Shown here piece by piece: positions 21,799-32,088 of a stretch of DNA of 64,000 nucleotides. Location: assembly GCA_030762935.1 (NCBI GenBank), contig CM060890.1:61630765-61694764 (forward strand). Direction: 5' to 3'. Below the pieces are notes generated by a model, which made no database searches, had not been told where the DNA came from, and saw only the letters and a program-made list of their open reading frames with translations. This DNA is from Hymenopus coronatus (Eukaryota > Arthropoda > Insecta > Mantodea > Hymenopodidae). Position 1 is the stretch's first letter, and every line of letters begins with the position of its first letter. A program made the position numbers and the translations under genes.

Positions 21799-22862
21799 AA
21801 TGTTATTTGTTCCATTCCATTCACATGACCTTCTCTACAACTCTAACAAATAATTTAAAAAAAAACTTGTTCATTTTACTTCATGCTAATCGACAGAAAC
21901 ATTATCAGAAATTTTTTCTTGTAAGTAGAGGGGAAATAATGGAATACGCTAAGCTAAAGTGATAGTCATATCTTTGAAATGGTTGCCATGTGGATGAAAT
22001 CCGTATATTTGCATTGCCAGGAGTTGACAAAGTCCCGCATGAGAAAATATTAAATAAGTATTTTAATACTTACAATATTACAATATGGTCGTCTCCTTAG
22101 CGCGGTGGTAGCGCAGCTGCCTACCAAGCGGGAGTCCTGGGTTCGATCCTCAGGAGAGTCCTGGGTTCGATCCCCTCTGGGAGACCTGGACCGGGGTACA
22201 CTCAGCCTCGTGAGGTCCCTGGGAGGCCAATTGAGGAGCTACTTGATTGAGAAGTAGCGGCTCCAGGTCGTGCGGACCGCATTAACCGGCCGGGAGGGGC
22301 TCGAGGCGCTAACCACGTCTCACCCTCCAATACTGCACCCCATCCATGACGTCTGTAGTGGACCGAGATGGGGGACGCAGCGGCCGGGCGGTAGGCCAAG
22401 GCTCCCCGTGAGCTGACGTGCCATGGAGTTATGGGGTTATATTACAATATTCCATTACTTCAGGTTGATAATCCAACAAATTTACCAATAAAAGTATTAA
22501 CACAAATTATGATTACATCTGAAGATATAATGCACTCATACTCCATGTATTGGAGTAAAAGCTGATGCTACTCCAAGACAAAACCAGTAACAAGAAATAT
22601 CTAAAAAATAGTCAACTCTACGAAAAAATGTAAAAGTCTTAAATTGTGTGTTTCAACGAGATCTACATATTCTGTGTAGTAAGTTTTTTTCTATCTCTTA
22701 CGGTTTACTAGTTATACAAAATACAGCCAAGTTCGCCCAGAATAAAGAGGTCCTAAAGAGCCATTCCCAGAAAATTCAAGATGTAAATATGTTTGATATT
22801 CGGAATGTTAATCAAAATTGTTAGTTATTTTTGAAAAAAATCAAAATTTTCAATTACTTCGT
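21799..22862 (+). mobile_element. Rep-1 array, unit 4, split by SINE-B
   Basis: 5' end TGTTATTTGTTCCATTCCAT then TCACATGACC...CTCTAC. The body is interrupted at 22087-22438 by SINE-B plus some further unmatched sequence, resumes at AAAACCAGTAACAAGAAATA (~22580) and fades in the 'ttgaaaaaaatcaaaatttt' block. It too lacks the 3' end, so no unit of this array has a terminal palindrome. Confidence 0.85.
22087..22438 (+). mobile_element. SINE-B, complete, with 12 bp target duplication
   Basis: GC-rich tRNA-derived retroposon. Box A-like TTAGCGCGGTGGTAGCGC and box B-like GGGTTCGATCC lie at tRNA spacing; the box B segment GAGTCCTGGGTTCGATCC is present twice (22131-22148 and again just after). The body includes CTCAGCCTCGTGAGGTCC and a 3' domain shared with 27473-27778. 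Flanked by ATATTACAATAT on both sides (22075-22086, 22439-22450). No protein is encoded; mobilisation would need a LINE. Its GC content contrasts sharply with the surroundings. Confidence 0.93.
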
Positions 22863-23469
22863 TGCTTCCATAGGTATGCCACTTGCTTTCCAGTAAAAGA
22901 TTTCTTATAATCACCTAACAATAAGTCGTTATTAAAAACAAATATCCAAATGTATACTTACTTATTATGCAATGAGCACTTAGACTCGAAAAAATCTGTC
23001 AAGAAAACTTTATAAAATGTACTTTAAGCAGCATTTAAATAAATGTAATTTTAAATAGAAATCTTCTATCGTTTATAATCTTTTTCACGTGTTTCCAAAA
23101 GGATAATGAATTCCATTTTTACTCCCTTCTATTCGTCTTTTGAGCTGTAATTGCGAGACATTTGCAGAAGCTATAATTTATTTATGGTATTATTGTTTGA
23201 ATTGGTTTGCATTATTTTCTAAATTCTTTACTACGAAAACTTTTGGTAAATGTTACAATGTGTAGTGAATATACTTATATATTGCGATATTTTTATAAAA
23301 AAATCCTTGTATATATTCCAGAGTTAAGATTAAATAAAATAATTATGTTACTATTTTGCAAAGAACTATTAGCGAAATATAGAACAAAACCGATCACCTT
23401 GCCCTAATAAATGCTCAATTGAGTGCATGGAAACGTGTCAATGCTTTTAGTTTCTTAAAGCATTTGTCT
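22863..23469. other. Unassigned AT-rich DNA
   Basis: No repeat or gene recognised. A 66-codon frame (23207-23407) has no features. Confidence 0.4.
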
Positions 23470-23850
23470 TTAGTTAATGTTAACAGAAACTCATTTCCTG
23501 TGTTCCATACCAGTCCGGGGTAAGCTATCTCTTATTAGTTTGAATTTGAATTCGAATTCGACACACGCTCACTGCACAACCAACGAATGTCAGGCTTAGC
23601 TGGGAGACGAAAGGGAAGTGATGCAGAAACATTTCACTTGAGTCGCTGGAAGGTACTCTTTGAATGGGCGGTCCACATCATCCCAATTGTATCCGTCTTA
23701 TATAGGTTTGAAGTCAAAAGTCTTGTGCTATTAGATTACCTGTGAATGCAGTTCCAGTTTCAGGCTAATGAGCGAAGGGAAAGGGTGGGCATATTAGCTT
23801 AACTTTCCAGCATAAACCATTGTTCATTTTATCGGCACGATTTCAAGAAG
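23470..23850 (+). repeat. Rep-2 left-half copy, degraded
   Basis: AACATTTCACTTGAGTCGCT and AGTTTCAGGCTAATGAGCGA then AGGGAAAGGGTGGGC match the Rep-2 left block at 2365-2530 in order. The right half is not recognisable with confidence. Confidence 0.45.
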
Positions 23851-24377
23851 TGGAGTGTACTAACACATGGATTTTCAGAGGTAGCGGCAAAGTGATCCTG
23901 GCAAACCTGTTGCCCTTTTAGGCTTGTCCAAATGCCGTATCCTACACGGAATTCAACTGTTTATGTTCTCCGACGACTATATAAAAATCGGAATATTATT
24001 TGCTGGAATGAACTATATGCTATTACAACCAAACCAAGAGATCTGAACAATCAAATACTTTGTGGCTACATCATGATTTATTCCATTTATTCCTACTTTA
24101 TTAAGTAAACCTTGGAGCTGAGACGTACAAAAACATACTTATTATGGTTGCCAAAGTAAACTAAGTATGAAAGTACAATTCAGTATTTCATAATAGAGAC
24201 TATCCGTTACAGCATTTCGCTTCGTCGATTTTCAATTTTCTACTCAAATTCCCGCGGCGTGCTTTTTACTCTTCTTTGCATATCTGTATGCATATACTCA
24301 TGGCTGGCTCTCGCATACTCATAATATTTTCTCTCTCTCTGCTCACTATCTTTACTGTTCTTTTCTTATGTTTGCAG

Positions 24378-24456
24378 AAGAAGCGCGGTCCATGCAGCGG
24401 TCGATTTAATATGGTCCAGAGCCGAAAGGCTCACTTGAAAATAGAAATATGTGGAG
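24378..24456 (+). CDS. Candidate internal exon (plus strand), uncertain
   Basis: A strong acceptor (about 45 pyrimidine-rich bases, ending TATGTTTGCAG at 24377) opens onto GC-richer sequence with a single open frame reading KKRGPCSGRFNMVQSRKAHL and on. Possible donors are GAG|gtacaat at 24457, TCG|gtgagg at 24470 and TTG|gtgaaa; none is ideal. I recognise no family. The antisense candidate exon at 24626-24726 lies close by on the other strand, so at most one of the pair is likely to be part of a given gene. Confidence 0.22.
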
Positions 24457-24625
24457 GTACAATATACGTCGGTGAGGCGCCGAGGGGACGATCCTTCCTT
24501 TTCTTTCTGACCCAAACTTGGTGAAATGTTGCATCACAGAGAGTGTAGTATAAGAAAGCCGTCTTACCTCCCCCTAGAAAAAGAAGGAAAAAGAAAAGCT
24601 TGGGGTTGAATCCAATATCACTTAC

Positions 24626-24726
24626 CTTGAAGCGTTGTGCATGCGGGTGTGTTTTGAAGTCGTTTTCTTTCCCCTCCGTGTCTCCAAAGGACGCACTGTC
24701 CAAAATATCCCCACGGCAGATGATCC
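24626..24726 (-). CDS. Candidate 101-nt internal exon (minus strand)
   Basis: On the minus strand a pyrimidine-rich run ending TCTCATTCCCTAG is followed by a 101 nt GC-richer block that ends TCAAG|GTAAGTGA, an almost ideal donor. All three frames are open. The frame ending in a full codon reads IICRGDILDSASFGD...HAQRFK (33 codons) and looks the most protein-like. I cannot assign a family. It would be a phase-1 to phase-0 exon of a minus-strand gene with long introns. Against it: the frame also stays open across the putative intron (to 24431), and no second exon was found. Confidence 0.35.
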
Positions 24727-25401
24727 CTAGGGAATGAGAACGAGAAACAAAATGCTTGAACCATTTCCTTTTGCCAGACAAAGAAACTTAAAGCTGTATC
24801 TTTGATGCTTACAGACTGTGAGGAAGAAAACAGATTTAAGAGTTGACAGTGGGCGAAAAAAATTGAGGAATGTGAATATAGCTAGCATAATATAATTAAA
24901 TACTTTGCGTATTAATAAAAAACAAATTTCGGTTTTAGAATTATTTCTATTTATACTAATCCTTAATTGAAATACTTCATTATAGCTTCCTATTAAATAA
25001 GGGTTTTTAGATATTTACCAATATGTGCATCCGGATCGGTTTGTTGCTAATACGTGGAAAGATCTCTCTTCAGACTCAAAACCATGCTTGCTAGGCAACT
25101 TCTCTAACAAGTCATATTAGCGGAGTGAACTTTAGCTGAGCAACTGCGCAAGTAAATTATACACCATGTTATGGCACACTTTATAATGCACACCCAACAG
25201 TCCACTTTCATAATGATTTATGTAAGAATTATTGTTGTAATATATGTGTGGACTTGTTCATTAATATATGAGATATTATATAAGAAATTTTAGTTTATCT
25301 GTCGTAGCTTGCAAATTAAAAAGGGAATGATACATAGTAACTTTTGAAAATGATTTTAAAAACTGTTTCCTCTAAATCCTTATTATGTTTGTCCTCTTTA
25401 T
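24727..25401. other. Unassigned AT-rich DNA
   Basis: No repeats, tRNA-like boxes or coding signal seen. Confidence 0.4.
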
Positions 25402-25414
25402 ATTGAGGACTTTG

Positions 25415-25649
25415 GCCGCGCCCTGGCCGAGTGGTCAGACCACTCACCTCTCATTTAGACGGCCCGGGTTCGATCTCAAGCGACCGTATGTGACATTTGT
25501 GGTGGACGAAGCGGCGCTGGGTCAGGTTTTCTCCGGTTTCCCCCGCCATCGCATTCCACCGGTGCTCCATATTCATTCATGTATCATCAGTGTCACCGCC
25601 TGCGGAGTCATAAGTAGTTAAAGCGGGCGTTAAACACTACCAAAAAAAA
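25415..25649 (+). mobile_element. SINE-A, complete, with 13 bp target duplication
   Basis: tRNA-derived head: box A-like TGGCCGAGTGGTCAGACCAC and box B-like CCCGGGTTCGATCTC. The unique body is GCGACCGTATGTGACATTTG, then GTGGACGAAGCGGCGC, CAGGTTTTCTCCGGTTTCCC and CATCGCATTCCACCGGTGCT, with tail GGGCGTTAAACACTACC-(A)9. Identical flanks ATTGAGGACTTTG (25402-25414 and 25650-25662) show target-primed insertion. This is the reference copy for pieces at 7569, 7960, 52405, 52798 and 55785. Confidence 0.95.
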
Positions 25650-25954
25650 ATTGAGGACTTTGTCTAATCGGTATTTCATGTTGCCTTTCTATTATTCAAC
25701 CCGAGAGCGATCGCAAGTGCATTGTAATTTCAGTTATAGCGATATAGTTTCTTCTACTATGGATTCATTACCACGTCAAATTATAATACTCAAATTATAG
25801 AATTAAGATTTAAGAAAATTCACACACTCACACATATAGGTGCACGGGTAGATTAGTTAATAGTTCACATAACCATTAAATATAATGAAAGATAAGCGTT
25901 ACAACTTATTAAACATTAGTAAAACTTCCTATGTGGAATGCTTTTCCTTTTTTT

Positions 25955-26046
25955 TATATGGGGTTTGATGTTTTGAGACCTCCTGAACCCCCCCAAAACA
26001 AACAAAAAAAACATTTTTAGAAAAATGTCCGTGTGTGTCTGTGTCA
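25955..26046 (-). repeat. Rep-1 3' fragment joined head-on to a plus copy
   Basis: GATGTTTTGAGACCTCCTGA...AGAAAAATGTCCGTGTGTGT is the inverse of the Rep-1 region between the microsatellite and the palindrome. It joins directly to plus-strand Rep-1 sequence. Confidence 0.75.
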
Positions 26047-26448
26047 AAATTACTGTTAAAAATGTATTCTTCTATTCAGTTGATGCTAATCGATAGAAAA
26101 TTAGTAGAAATGGTCGTATTACTTGTGTCCTTGTAAGTAGAAGAGAAATAAGCAAGAACCATAGACTAAAGAGATAATCAAGTCTTTTGAAAGCTGGTTG
26201 CTCTGTGACTGAAGTTTCTTTGTTTGTATGACCAGGACTTGACAAATTCCCGTATGAGAGAAGTGTAAGTAACTGTTTTTTTTAACTAAGTTGCACACAC
26301 ACGTACATGGATTTTTTTTTCTAAAAATGCTTTTTTGGATTCAGGGGGTCCTAAAACATGTGTTTCCGGTGAAATCTCTGTATTAAATTTTTGGGTGTAT
26401 TATAATACCTTCTTTATATACTAGTTCGCATAGAGAAAGTAACAGACC
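26047..26448 (+). mobile_element. Rep-1 copy with 5' loss and large internal deletion
   Basis: Enters at the 'attactgttaaaaatgtatt' block and runs to 'gagagaagtgtaagtaactg'. It then jumps to the CA tract and the 3' end (TTCTTTATATACTAGTTCGC...ATAGAGAAAGTAA). Roughly 400 internal bases are missing. Confidence 0.85.
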
Positions 26449-27462
26449 ATCATTCTTAGTCACTTATATAATGTTATAAGCATTGAAAAACTTTATTTAT
26501 ATATTTTCAATATGATGGACATTTAATAAATTAATATCCGTCTTCCGTTATTATTGTTCACGTACGCAAACGAGCTACCACGTAAGCGCTATTTATAACC
26601 ACAAAAGTGTGCAACAGCCATAAGTGTGGGCGCTTAAAAGCATTTGTTTACGTGTCAATTTCACACAACAGAGAAAATTGGTTTAATTAGCCGCTTTCAA
26701 AGCATTACTTTATGCCTACAGTAGCAGAGAACAGAAGGAAGAGAAAAAAAAAAAAAAGGACAGAGAGAGACTGAGCGGGCAATGGAAGGGTTGAAAGAGA
26801 GGAATTTAAAATGTAAAGAATTTGAACAAAAATAAATGAGAAGATGAAGCAATGAGAAATTAAGGTAATTATCTATGAAATTTGACCAAAATTTTTGAAA
26901 GTTTTAAAAGTTATTGAGCTTCAAATATATTGCTTTTCCTACTTGGCGAACTTCAACTAAAAACTAAATAAAGTTATAAATGGGTAGGCTCATGCTTATT
27001 GAGAGGTACTGTCACGTTAAATCTTATTTTTTCGCAAGCTTTTTCCTTCACTTTTTCCATACTCAAAATGACCCATCGTGTGGAAATTTTTTACTAATTT
27101 GTAAGAATATTTTATACCGTTACTCAAAAACACTTAAATGAAACTGGTCATATTAGTTTTAAGAAATAGTACTCTTATTTTCATAAATAAATTACTAACT
27201 GTTGAAAATTAAGCATTTTGAAAAGCACGAAAAGTAATACGTTTTCTAACTAATGATATTAATATAACATATAAAGTGGCAGATCTATTTTTAAACTCGT
27301 TTACTGTAGAATTATGTTTACTAATGTGATTTTTTTAAAAATGCATCATCACACGTTTCATTGGATTGGAACAATGTAATTAAACAATAAAATTATTATT
27401 TAAATAACCACGAAAGCTAGAATTTTGATATATGGCAAAATATCAATATTATTATATATAAC
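26449..27462. other. Unassigned AT-rich DNA
   Basis: Purine-rich stretch at 26730-26790. No gene or shared repeat seen. Confidence 0.4.
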
Positions 27463-27472
27463 TGATATGAAT

Positions 27473-27778
27473 GGTCGTCTCCTTAGCGCGGTGGTAGCGT
27501 TGCTGCTTACCAAGAGGGAGACCTGGGTTCAATCCCCAGTACCGGCGTGGGGATTTTTCCCCCGCTGGGAGACCTGGCCCGGGGTGCACTCAGCCTCGTA
27601 AGGTCATGAGGACCGCATTAACCAACCGGCCGGGGGGGAGGGGGTTCGAGGCGCTGACCACGTCTCACCCTCCAATACTGCACCCCATCCATGACGTCTG
27701 TAGTGGACCGAGATGGGGGACGCAGCGGCCGGGCTGTAGGCAAAGGTTCCCCGTGAGCTGTCGTGCCATGGAGTAAAT
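27473..27778 (+). mobile_element. SINE-B, complete, with 10 bp target duplication
   Basis: Same family as 22087-22438: tRNA-like head (CCTTAGCGCGGTGGTAGCGT, GGGTTCAATCCCC), a small hairpin GGCGTGGGGATTTTTCCCCC, then CTCAGCCTCGTAAGGTCATG and the 3' domain through GAGCTGTCGTGCCATGGAGT. Flanked by TGATATGAAT (27463-27472, 27779-27788). Compared with the 22-kb copy it lacks the box B duplication and the 'ttgaggagctacttgattga' segment. Confidence 0.93.
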
Positions 27779-27788
27779 TGATATGAAT

Positions 27789-28155
27789 TTAAATACGACA
27801 TTTCACATACCTACTGTAGATTTTCGAAATTTAACAGATGAATTACCTTAAGAGAGAAGATGAAAGTGGAACATTACACATAGTCAGGGGTTCTGTTGAA
27901 ATAAAATACTTTTAATGAATCTAACCAAAATTGACTTGAATATTGTCCAAATTTTGTGATAAATATTTTAGTTTTCACTTATAAACCCATCTCTTTTAAA
28001 AAAAAATCCTTGTTTTATGTTGCATTATAGACAAATTTTACTATACAATTTAATTGTGCTAGGAAAACAACACAGATTTTGGCGGCTTTAAACGCTGTTG
28101 GAAGTACAGAAGGGCGGTAAGCCTTTGCCTCCAGTACAATAGAAGAGTGACCACC

Positions 28156-28157
<2 letters not shown>
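27789..28157. other. Unassigned DNA
   Basis: Nothing recognisable apart from a small GC-richer patch near 28080-28130. Confidence 0.35.
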
Positions 28158-28202
<45 letters not shown>

Positions 28203-28228
28203 CACATACACACATGCACACACACGTG
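28158..28228. repeat. (TC)n tract followed by CA-rich tract
   Basis: About 42 bases of perfect TC repeat, then a CACACATACACACA-type run. Confidence 0.97.
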
Positions 28229-28978
28229 AGTGTTTTATGTTTGCGTATAAAAAGTATTGATCAACTTGACTCCCCCACCCAAGTCTTGCTGTACTAACAG
28301 GGCAAGTGAAAAGGGCAGAAAACCTCCACCAGAGAACACTACGGTGGCTTACCCAACGTTACGAACAAACTCCCCAACTCTACATCCTCCATGATAAATG
28401 ATTAAAGAGGAAACTTTGATAGGAGTTGAAGTTGAAAATGTTTACATCGCCTTCTTTTTTCTTTCTTTTTTTTTTTCTCTCTCCCTTCTGTGTCGAGTAG
28501 CGCAGCATAAGAAAAGAAAGAGATAGCCATAAAAGGTTGGAGCGCGGATAGTGAAGGGATAAAATAAATTCAGATCATATCATGCACATATAAATCTAGT
28601 AAACTTTTTTTATTTATGACGTATCTGAGAGGAAGATTAAAGGTAGCGTTATGGGAATTGCTGGAGGTATTCAACCACAGATCCAATTTCTAGAATTGAG
28701 GAAGACATTTGCTGTTGACGTCACGCAAAGTAGAAAATGATACTCAGCAAATTCTGTACTCCCATTTCTTTTGTTGTTGTAAACTAATTTTAAGTTCAGA
28801 AAACGGCCATTAGTTATAGACGTGACAAAACGAAACCATTTGACATCTAAATTGAATTATATTGCTTTAGGAACATTTCAAATGCAATTTAGATGAAAAG
28901 GAGGATTATAGGGTGTGTCAAATTATCCTTCAGGTTTATTTCTCTCTGGAACCAATAATAAACCATTAACCGTGCTTT
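28229..28978. other. Unassigned DNA
   Basis: Contains a T/C-rich run (28450-28490). No coding signal or window repeat. Confidence 0.35.
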
Positions 28979-29015
28979 TTATTATTACTTTTGTATTATT
29001 ATTATTATTACTTTT

Positions 29016-29056
<41 letters not shown>

Positions 29057-29272
29057 TTTGTATTATTATTATTATTATTTTTTTTGTATTATTATTATTA
29101 TTTTTTTGTATTATTATTATTACTTTTTTGTATTATTATTATTACTTTTTTGTATTATTATTATTACTTTTGTATTATTATTATTACTTTTGTATTATTA
29201 TTATTATTATTATTATTATTACTTTTGTATTATTATTATTATTACTTTTGTATTATTATTATTATTATTACT
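28979..29272. repeat. (ATT)n array with regular TTTTGT interruptions
   Basis: About 290 bp of TATTATT runs broken by ACTTTTGTATT or TTTTTTGTATT at variable spacing, a compound satellite-like array. Long Tyr/Ile/Leu frames across it are artefacts. Confidence 0.95.
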
Positions 29273-29614
29273 GTCCATATATTGCATTATACTAAAGTAT
29301 TTATAGACGATTAAGTTACTTTTTATATACAGTATAACTATCCGGTAGAGGACGATAGATTATATAAGGCGTTAAAATATTTTATACGAGATCCTTCAGA
29401 GGGGAGGCAAAGCCGTTGGTTCCAACGTTGCTGTATTAATAACTATTGCATGAACATTAAATTTTGCTAGATGAAATTGTAATGCTACTTAAATGTTATA
29501 GTAAATAAAATTGAATTATATTTAATTTCATTATAGTTTTGGTAGATTTATGGCACGCAAAACAATATCTATCGTGACAAGGAGGCCTCTGAGCAAACTT
29601 AAGCGGCCTTTCAT

Positions 29615-29703
29615 GCCCATATTTTCAGTGAGAGCTCGACATTGAATTTTTGGGTGCAATGTAATACTTTCTCTGCTTACTACACGTAGTAGAGAAATTA
29701 ATA
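29615..29703 (+). repeat. Rep-1 3' fragment
   Basis: 'gaatttttgggtgcaatgta' followed by a compact palindrome TTTCTCTGCTTACTACACGT...AGTAGAGAAATTAA. The core ACTACACGTAGT is self-complementary but differs in sequence from other copies. Confidence 0.8.
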
Positions 29704-30062
29704 CCTGATGTCTACAAGGGAGAGGATTAAAACACTCAGCTACTGCATCAATTCGCAGAGCAGGTAATACGAGAATATTAGTATTCCCTAATGCTTCCAA
29801 ATTCCGCTGCCAGTTCAGCAAATCCTAGTTCATAGGGGAAGTATATAGATGTTACATTCAACAATAGCAGGGGAAATGCAGACGCCCTGATTAATTAGCT
29901 GCATGCTGAAATTATTCTTGCGACAATCCTTTGTCAATATTTGTCTGTATGCTATAGCATATTAAACAGTTTGGCTACAGAATATGTGTTCATTATTCCC
30001 CTATGGTGTATTACAAAATGTGTATACAAAATATCGTCTTTGTTTCGAAAAATCCCCTACAA

Positions 30063-30200
30063 GGTTTGTGCAACTATGGAACTCTAGTGGCATTGTAAGG
30101 TTTCATAATGACGGAACTTAACTTTTAGATCTTATGTTTCTACCGTGATTATATATAGGCCAGAACCCTTCCTAGGTTTGTGCAACTATGGGACTATGTC
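30063..30200 (+). repeat. Short dispersed repeat (TGTGCAACTATGG type)
   Basis: GTTTGTGCAACTATGGAACT...GGCATTGTAAGGTTTCA recurs in part at 30176, 30737 and 31690. The preceding TACCGTGATTATATA segment recurs at 30710. It belongs to the sequence in which SINE-E is embedded. Confidence 0.5.
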
Positions 30201-30290
30201 ATACACGGGATTTGAGCCACGGATCTCCTGGTCCCTAGCCGGTTTCTCTACCACTAAGCTACCATGGCAACATGCTGGCATAGCATTGAA
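30192..30290 (-). repeat. tRNA-derived SINE-E
   Basis: The minus strand shows TGGTAGCTTAGTGGTAGAGA (box A-like) and GGCTCAAATCCCG (box B-like) at tRNA spacing. It matches 8455-8560, and its head matches the core of the palindromic element at 30438. Confidence 0.65.
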
Positions 30291-30437
30291 TTTCTAAACT
30301 GACTTGCATATCTCTCGATGAACTACAAGGTGATCTCAAATTATTTTGAGATGACAACCCCAATGATGACTTAAATGTTTTAAGTACTTAAGACCCAGAA
30401 TTCATTGTATAGCCAATTATTATTGCCAATTAGTATT

Positions 30438-30645
30438 GATTTAATTGTTTTTTCACACAAGCGTGTATAGGACAGAAGTTGGAGAGGTAGAGTCAAACTG
30501 AAAAATTAATGCCAGAGCAACCGGATAGAGACCGGAAGATGATCAGTGGTTCAAATCCCCGCTTTGGGATTGCATTTTTCAGTCTGACACTACCTACCCA
30601 ACTCCTGTCCTACACACGGCTTGTGTGAAAAACCAATTAAATCAA
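30438..30645 (+). mobile_element. Palindromic element with a tRNA-like core
   Basis: The left arm 30438-30505 and right arm 30574-30645 are inverted copies (TTTTTCACACAAGC...AGGACAG...GACTGAAAAAT) of about 68-72 bp. The ~68 bp centre reads AGAGCAACCGGATAGAGACC...GTGGTTCAAATCCCC, a tRNA-like sequence closely similar to the SINE-E head. It could be a foldback element that captured a SINE head or two SINE tails fused in inverted orientation. Confidence 0.75.
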
Positions 30646-30785
30646 CACTATGATGACATTGTAAGTTTTTATTAAGCCGGGATTTCATTTTTTGTATCTT
30701 AATATTTTTACCGTGATTATATAAGTCAGAACTCCTATTGAACTAAAATGACCATGTAAGGCGCTTCATGATGTAGGAACTTTAT

Positions 30786-31638
30786 TTTACTTTCCCTACA
30801 CGTACTATGTACATAGTTATTAGAGAAAATACTGTATTGCACCCAAAAATTCGATACCGAGATTTCACTGGAAATACATGTTTTGAGTCCTCCTGAATCC
30901 AAAAAAAGCATTTTGAGAAAAGGGTCTGTGTGTGCGTGTGTATGTATGTGAATATGATAACACAAAACAAAAAGTCGGTAAAGTACCAAACTTGGTATCT
31001 AAGTTTATTATCTTTAAAGGATGCGACACGAAGGTTTTAAAGAAAATCCCCACTATCCAAACTACTCTTTATATGGAAAAATTGTCTAAGTTTTTTATTT
31101 TCTCAAAAACTGCTCTAACGATTTTGATTAAAGTCTCTTTATGTTTAAGATATTTACACTATAAATAAAATGTATATCTTGACTTTTCCGGAAATAGCCT
31201 CTAAACCCCTCTTTCTTCTGAATGATTTTTTTTTTTAATTTTGTAGAGCTACATCTAAAATTACTACACAAAAACTGTAGATCACGATAAAAACGCAATT
31301 TGTAACAATGTATACATTTTTATCGTGATTTTGGCCGTTTTTGAGATATTCCTTGTTATTTATTTCAGTTTTAAAACACAAACGTTTCTCTTACGGGAAT
31401 TTGTCAACTCTTGGCCACACAAGGAATCGGATTTCAATCCCATTGCAACCACATTATAAATTATTTGACTGTCGGTTTAGCCTGTGTATTTGCTTATTTC
31501 CCTTCTACTTATAAAGGAACTAAGTAATAAGACCGTTTATGCTAATGTTTTAGCGTTAAACAGATAGAAGAATTAGCTTAATAATAATAATAATAATTTG
31601 AGATCTAGAGAAAGTCATGTGAATGGAGCACATCAGAT
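30786..31638 (-). mobile_element. Rep-1 copy, full length
   Basis: Minus orientation, ~853 bp. 3' palindrome ACTTTCCCTACACGTACTAT...TTATTAGAGAAAAT, GTGTGTGCGTGTGT tract, full body, an (AAT)n expansion at ~31585-31602, and 5' end TAGAGAAAGTCATGTGAATG then GAGCACATCAGAT. Confidence 0.92.
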
Positions 31639-31834
31639 TTCTTTATATCTTAATGTATTTACCTGATTGTATGTGTTAGAACCAAGGGTTGTGCAACTAT
31701 GAAACTATAATGGCATTGTAGGGCTTCACAGTAAGCAAATGCGGAAGGAACAAATGATAACTCACTGAACTTGTTCTGAATATTGAAAGGCTTTTCTGTA
31801 AAATAAAAACTGTAAGGCAGTTTAAATAACAACG

Positions 31835-32080
31835 TGGCCCATTCTCTTCTTATTCTGCAACAACAATTCCTATAAAATATTATACTTCCGTCTACTTTAG
31901 CTAATTGAGATATACATTAAAATAATTCTCTTATTATCAGTTCCATGTAAGTAGTGAAATTAAGGCTAAAGCGATAGTCATATCTTCTAAAAGTGAAGCA
32001 AAAACATACCGAATTACCGTTAAAAAAGTATATGCAGTGAATAATTCACGCAATACTACGAATATTTCGGAAATCTCTCT
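31835..32080 (+). mobile_element. Rep-1 array, truncated unit a
   Basis: Rep-1 left-part sequence (ttcttattctgcaac onward) that breaks in a diagnostic stretch, GTATATGCAGTGAATAATTC...CGAATATTTCGG. The next copy starts ~10 bp on. Confidence 0.75.
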
Positions 32081-32088
32081 GAAAAAAT

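Noticed and set aside
19788..22862. A CRISPR-like or satellite array
   Set aside because: Units are ~600-1000 bp, diverged, and belong to a dispersed family; there are no short repeats with unique spacers.
24600..24650. U1 snRNA-like 5' end (CACTTACCTTG)
   Set aside because: The match is limited to the donor-complementary core; no U1 stem-loops follow. It is better read as a minus-strand splice donor.
25415..25490. A functional tRNA gene
   Set aside because: Boxes A and B are present but the sequence continues into a SINE body with A-tail and target duplication, and acceptor-stem pairing is not evident. The same holds for the other tRNA-like heads.
28915..29314. Three overlapping frames of 82-126 codons rich in Tyr/Ile/Leu
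   Set aside because: They are translations of an (ATT)n/TTTTGT simple-repeat array.
30735..31168. Overlapping frames of 62-84 codons on both strands
   Set aside because: Same reason: inside the Rep-1 3' region, no conserved frame between copies.
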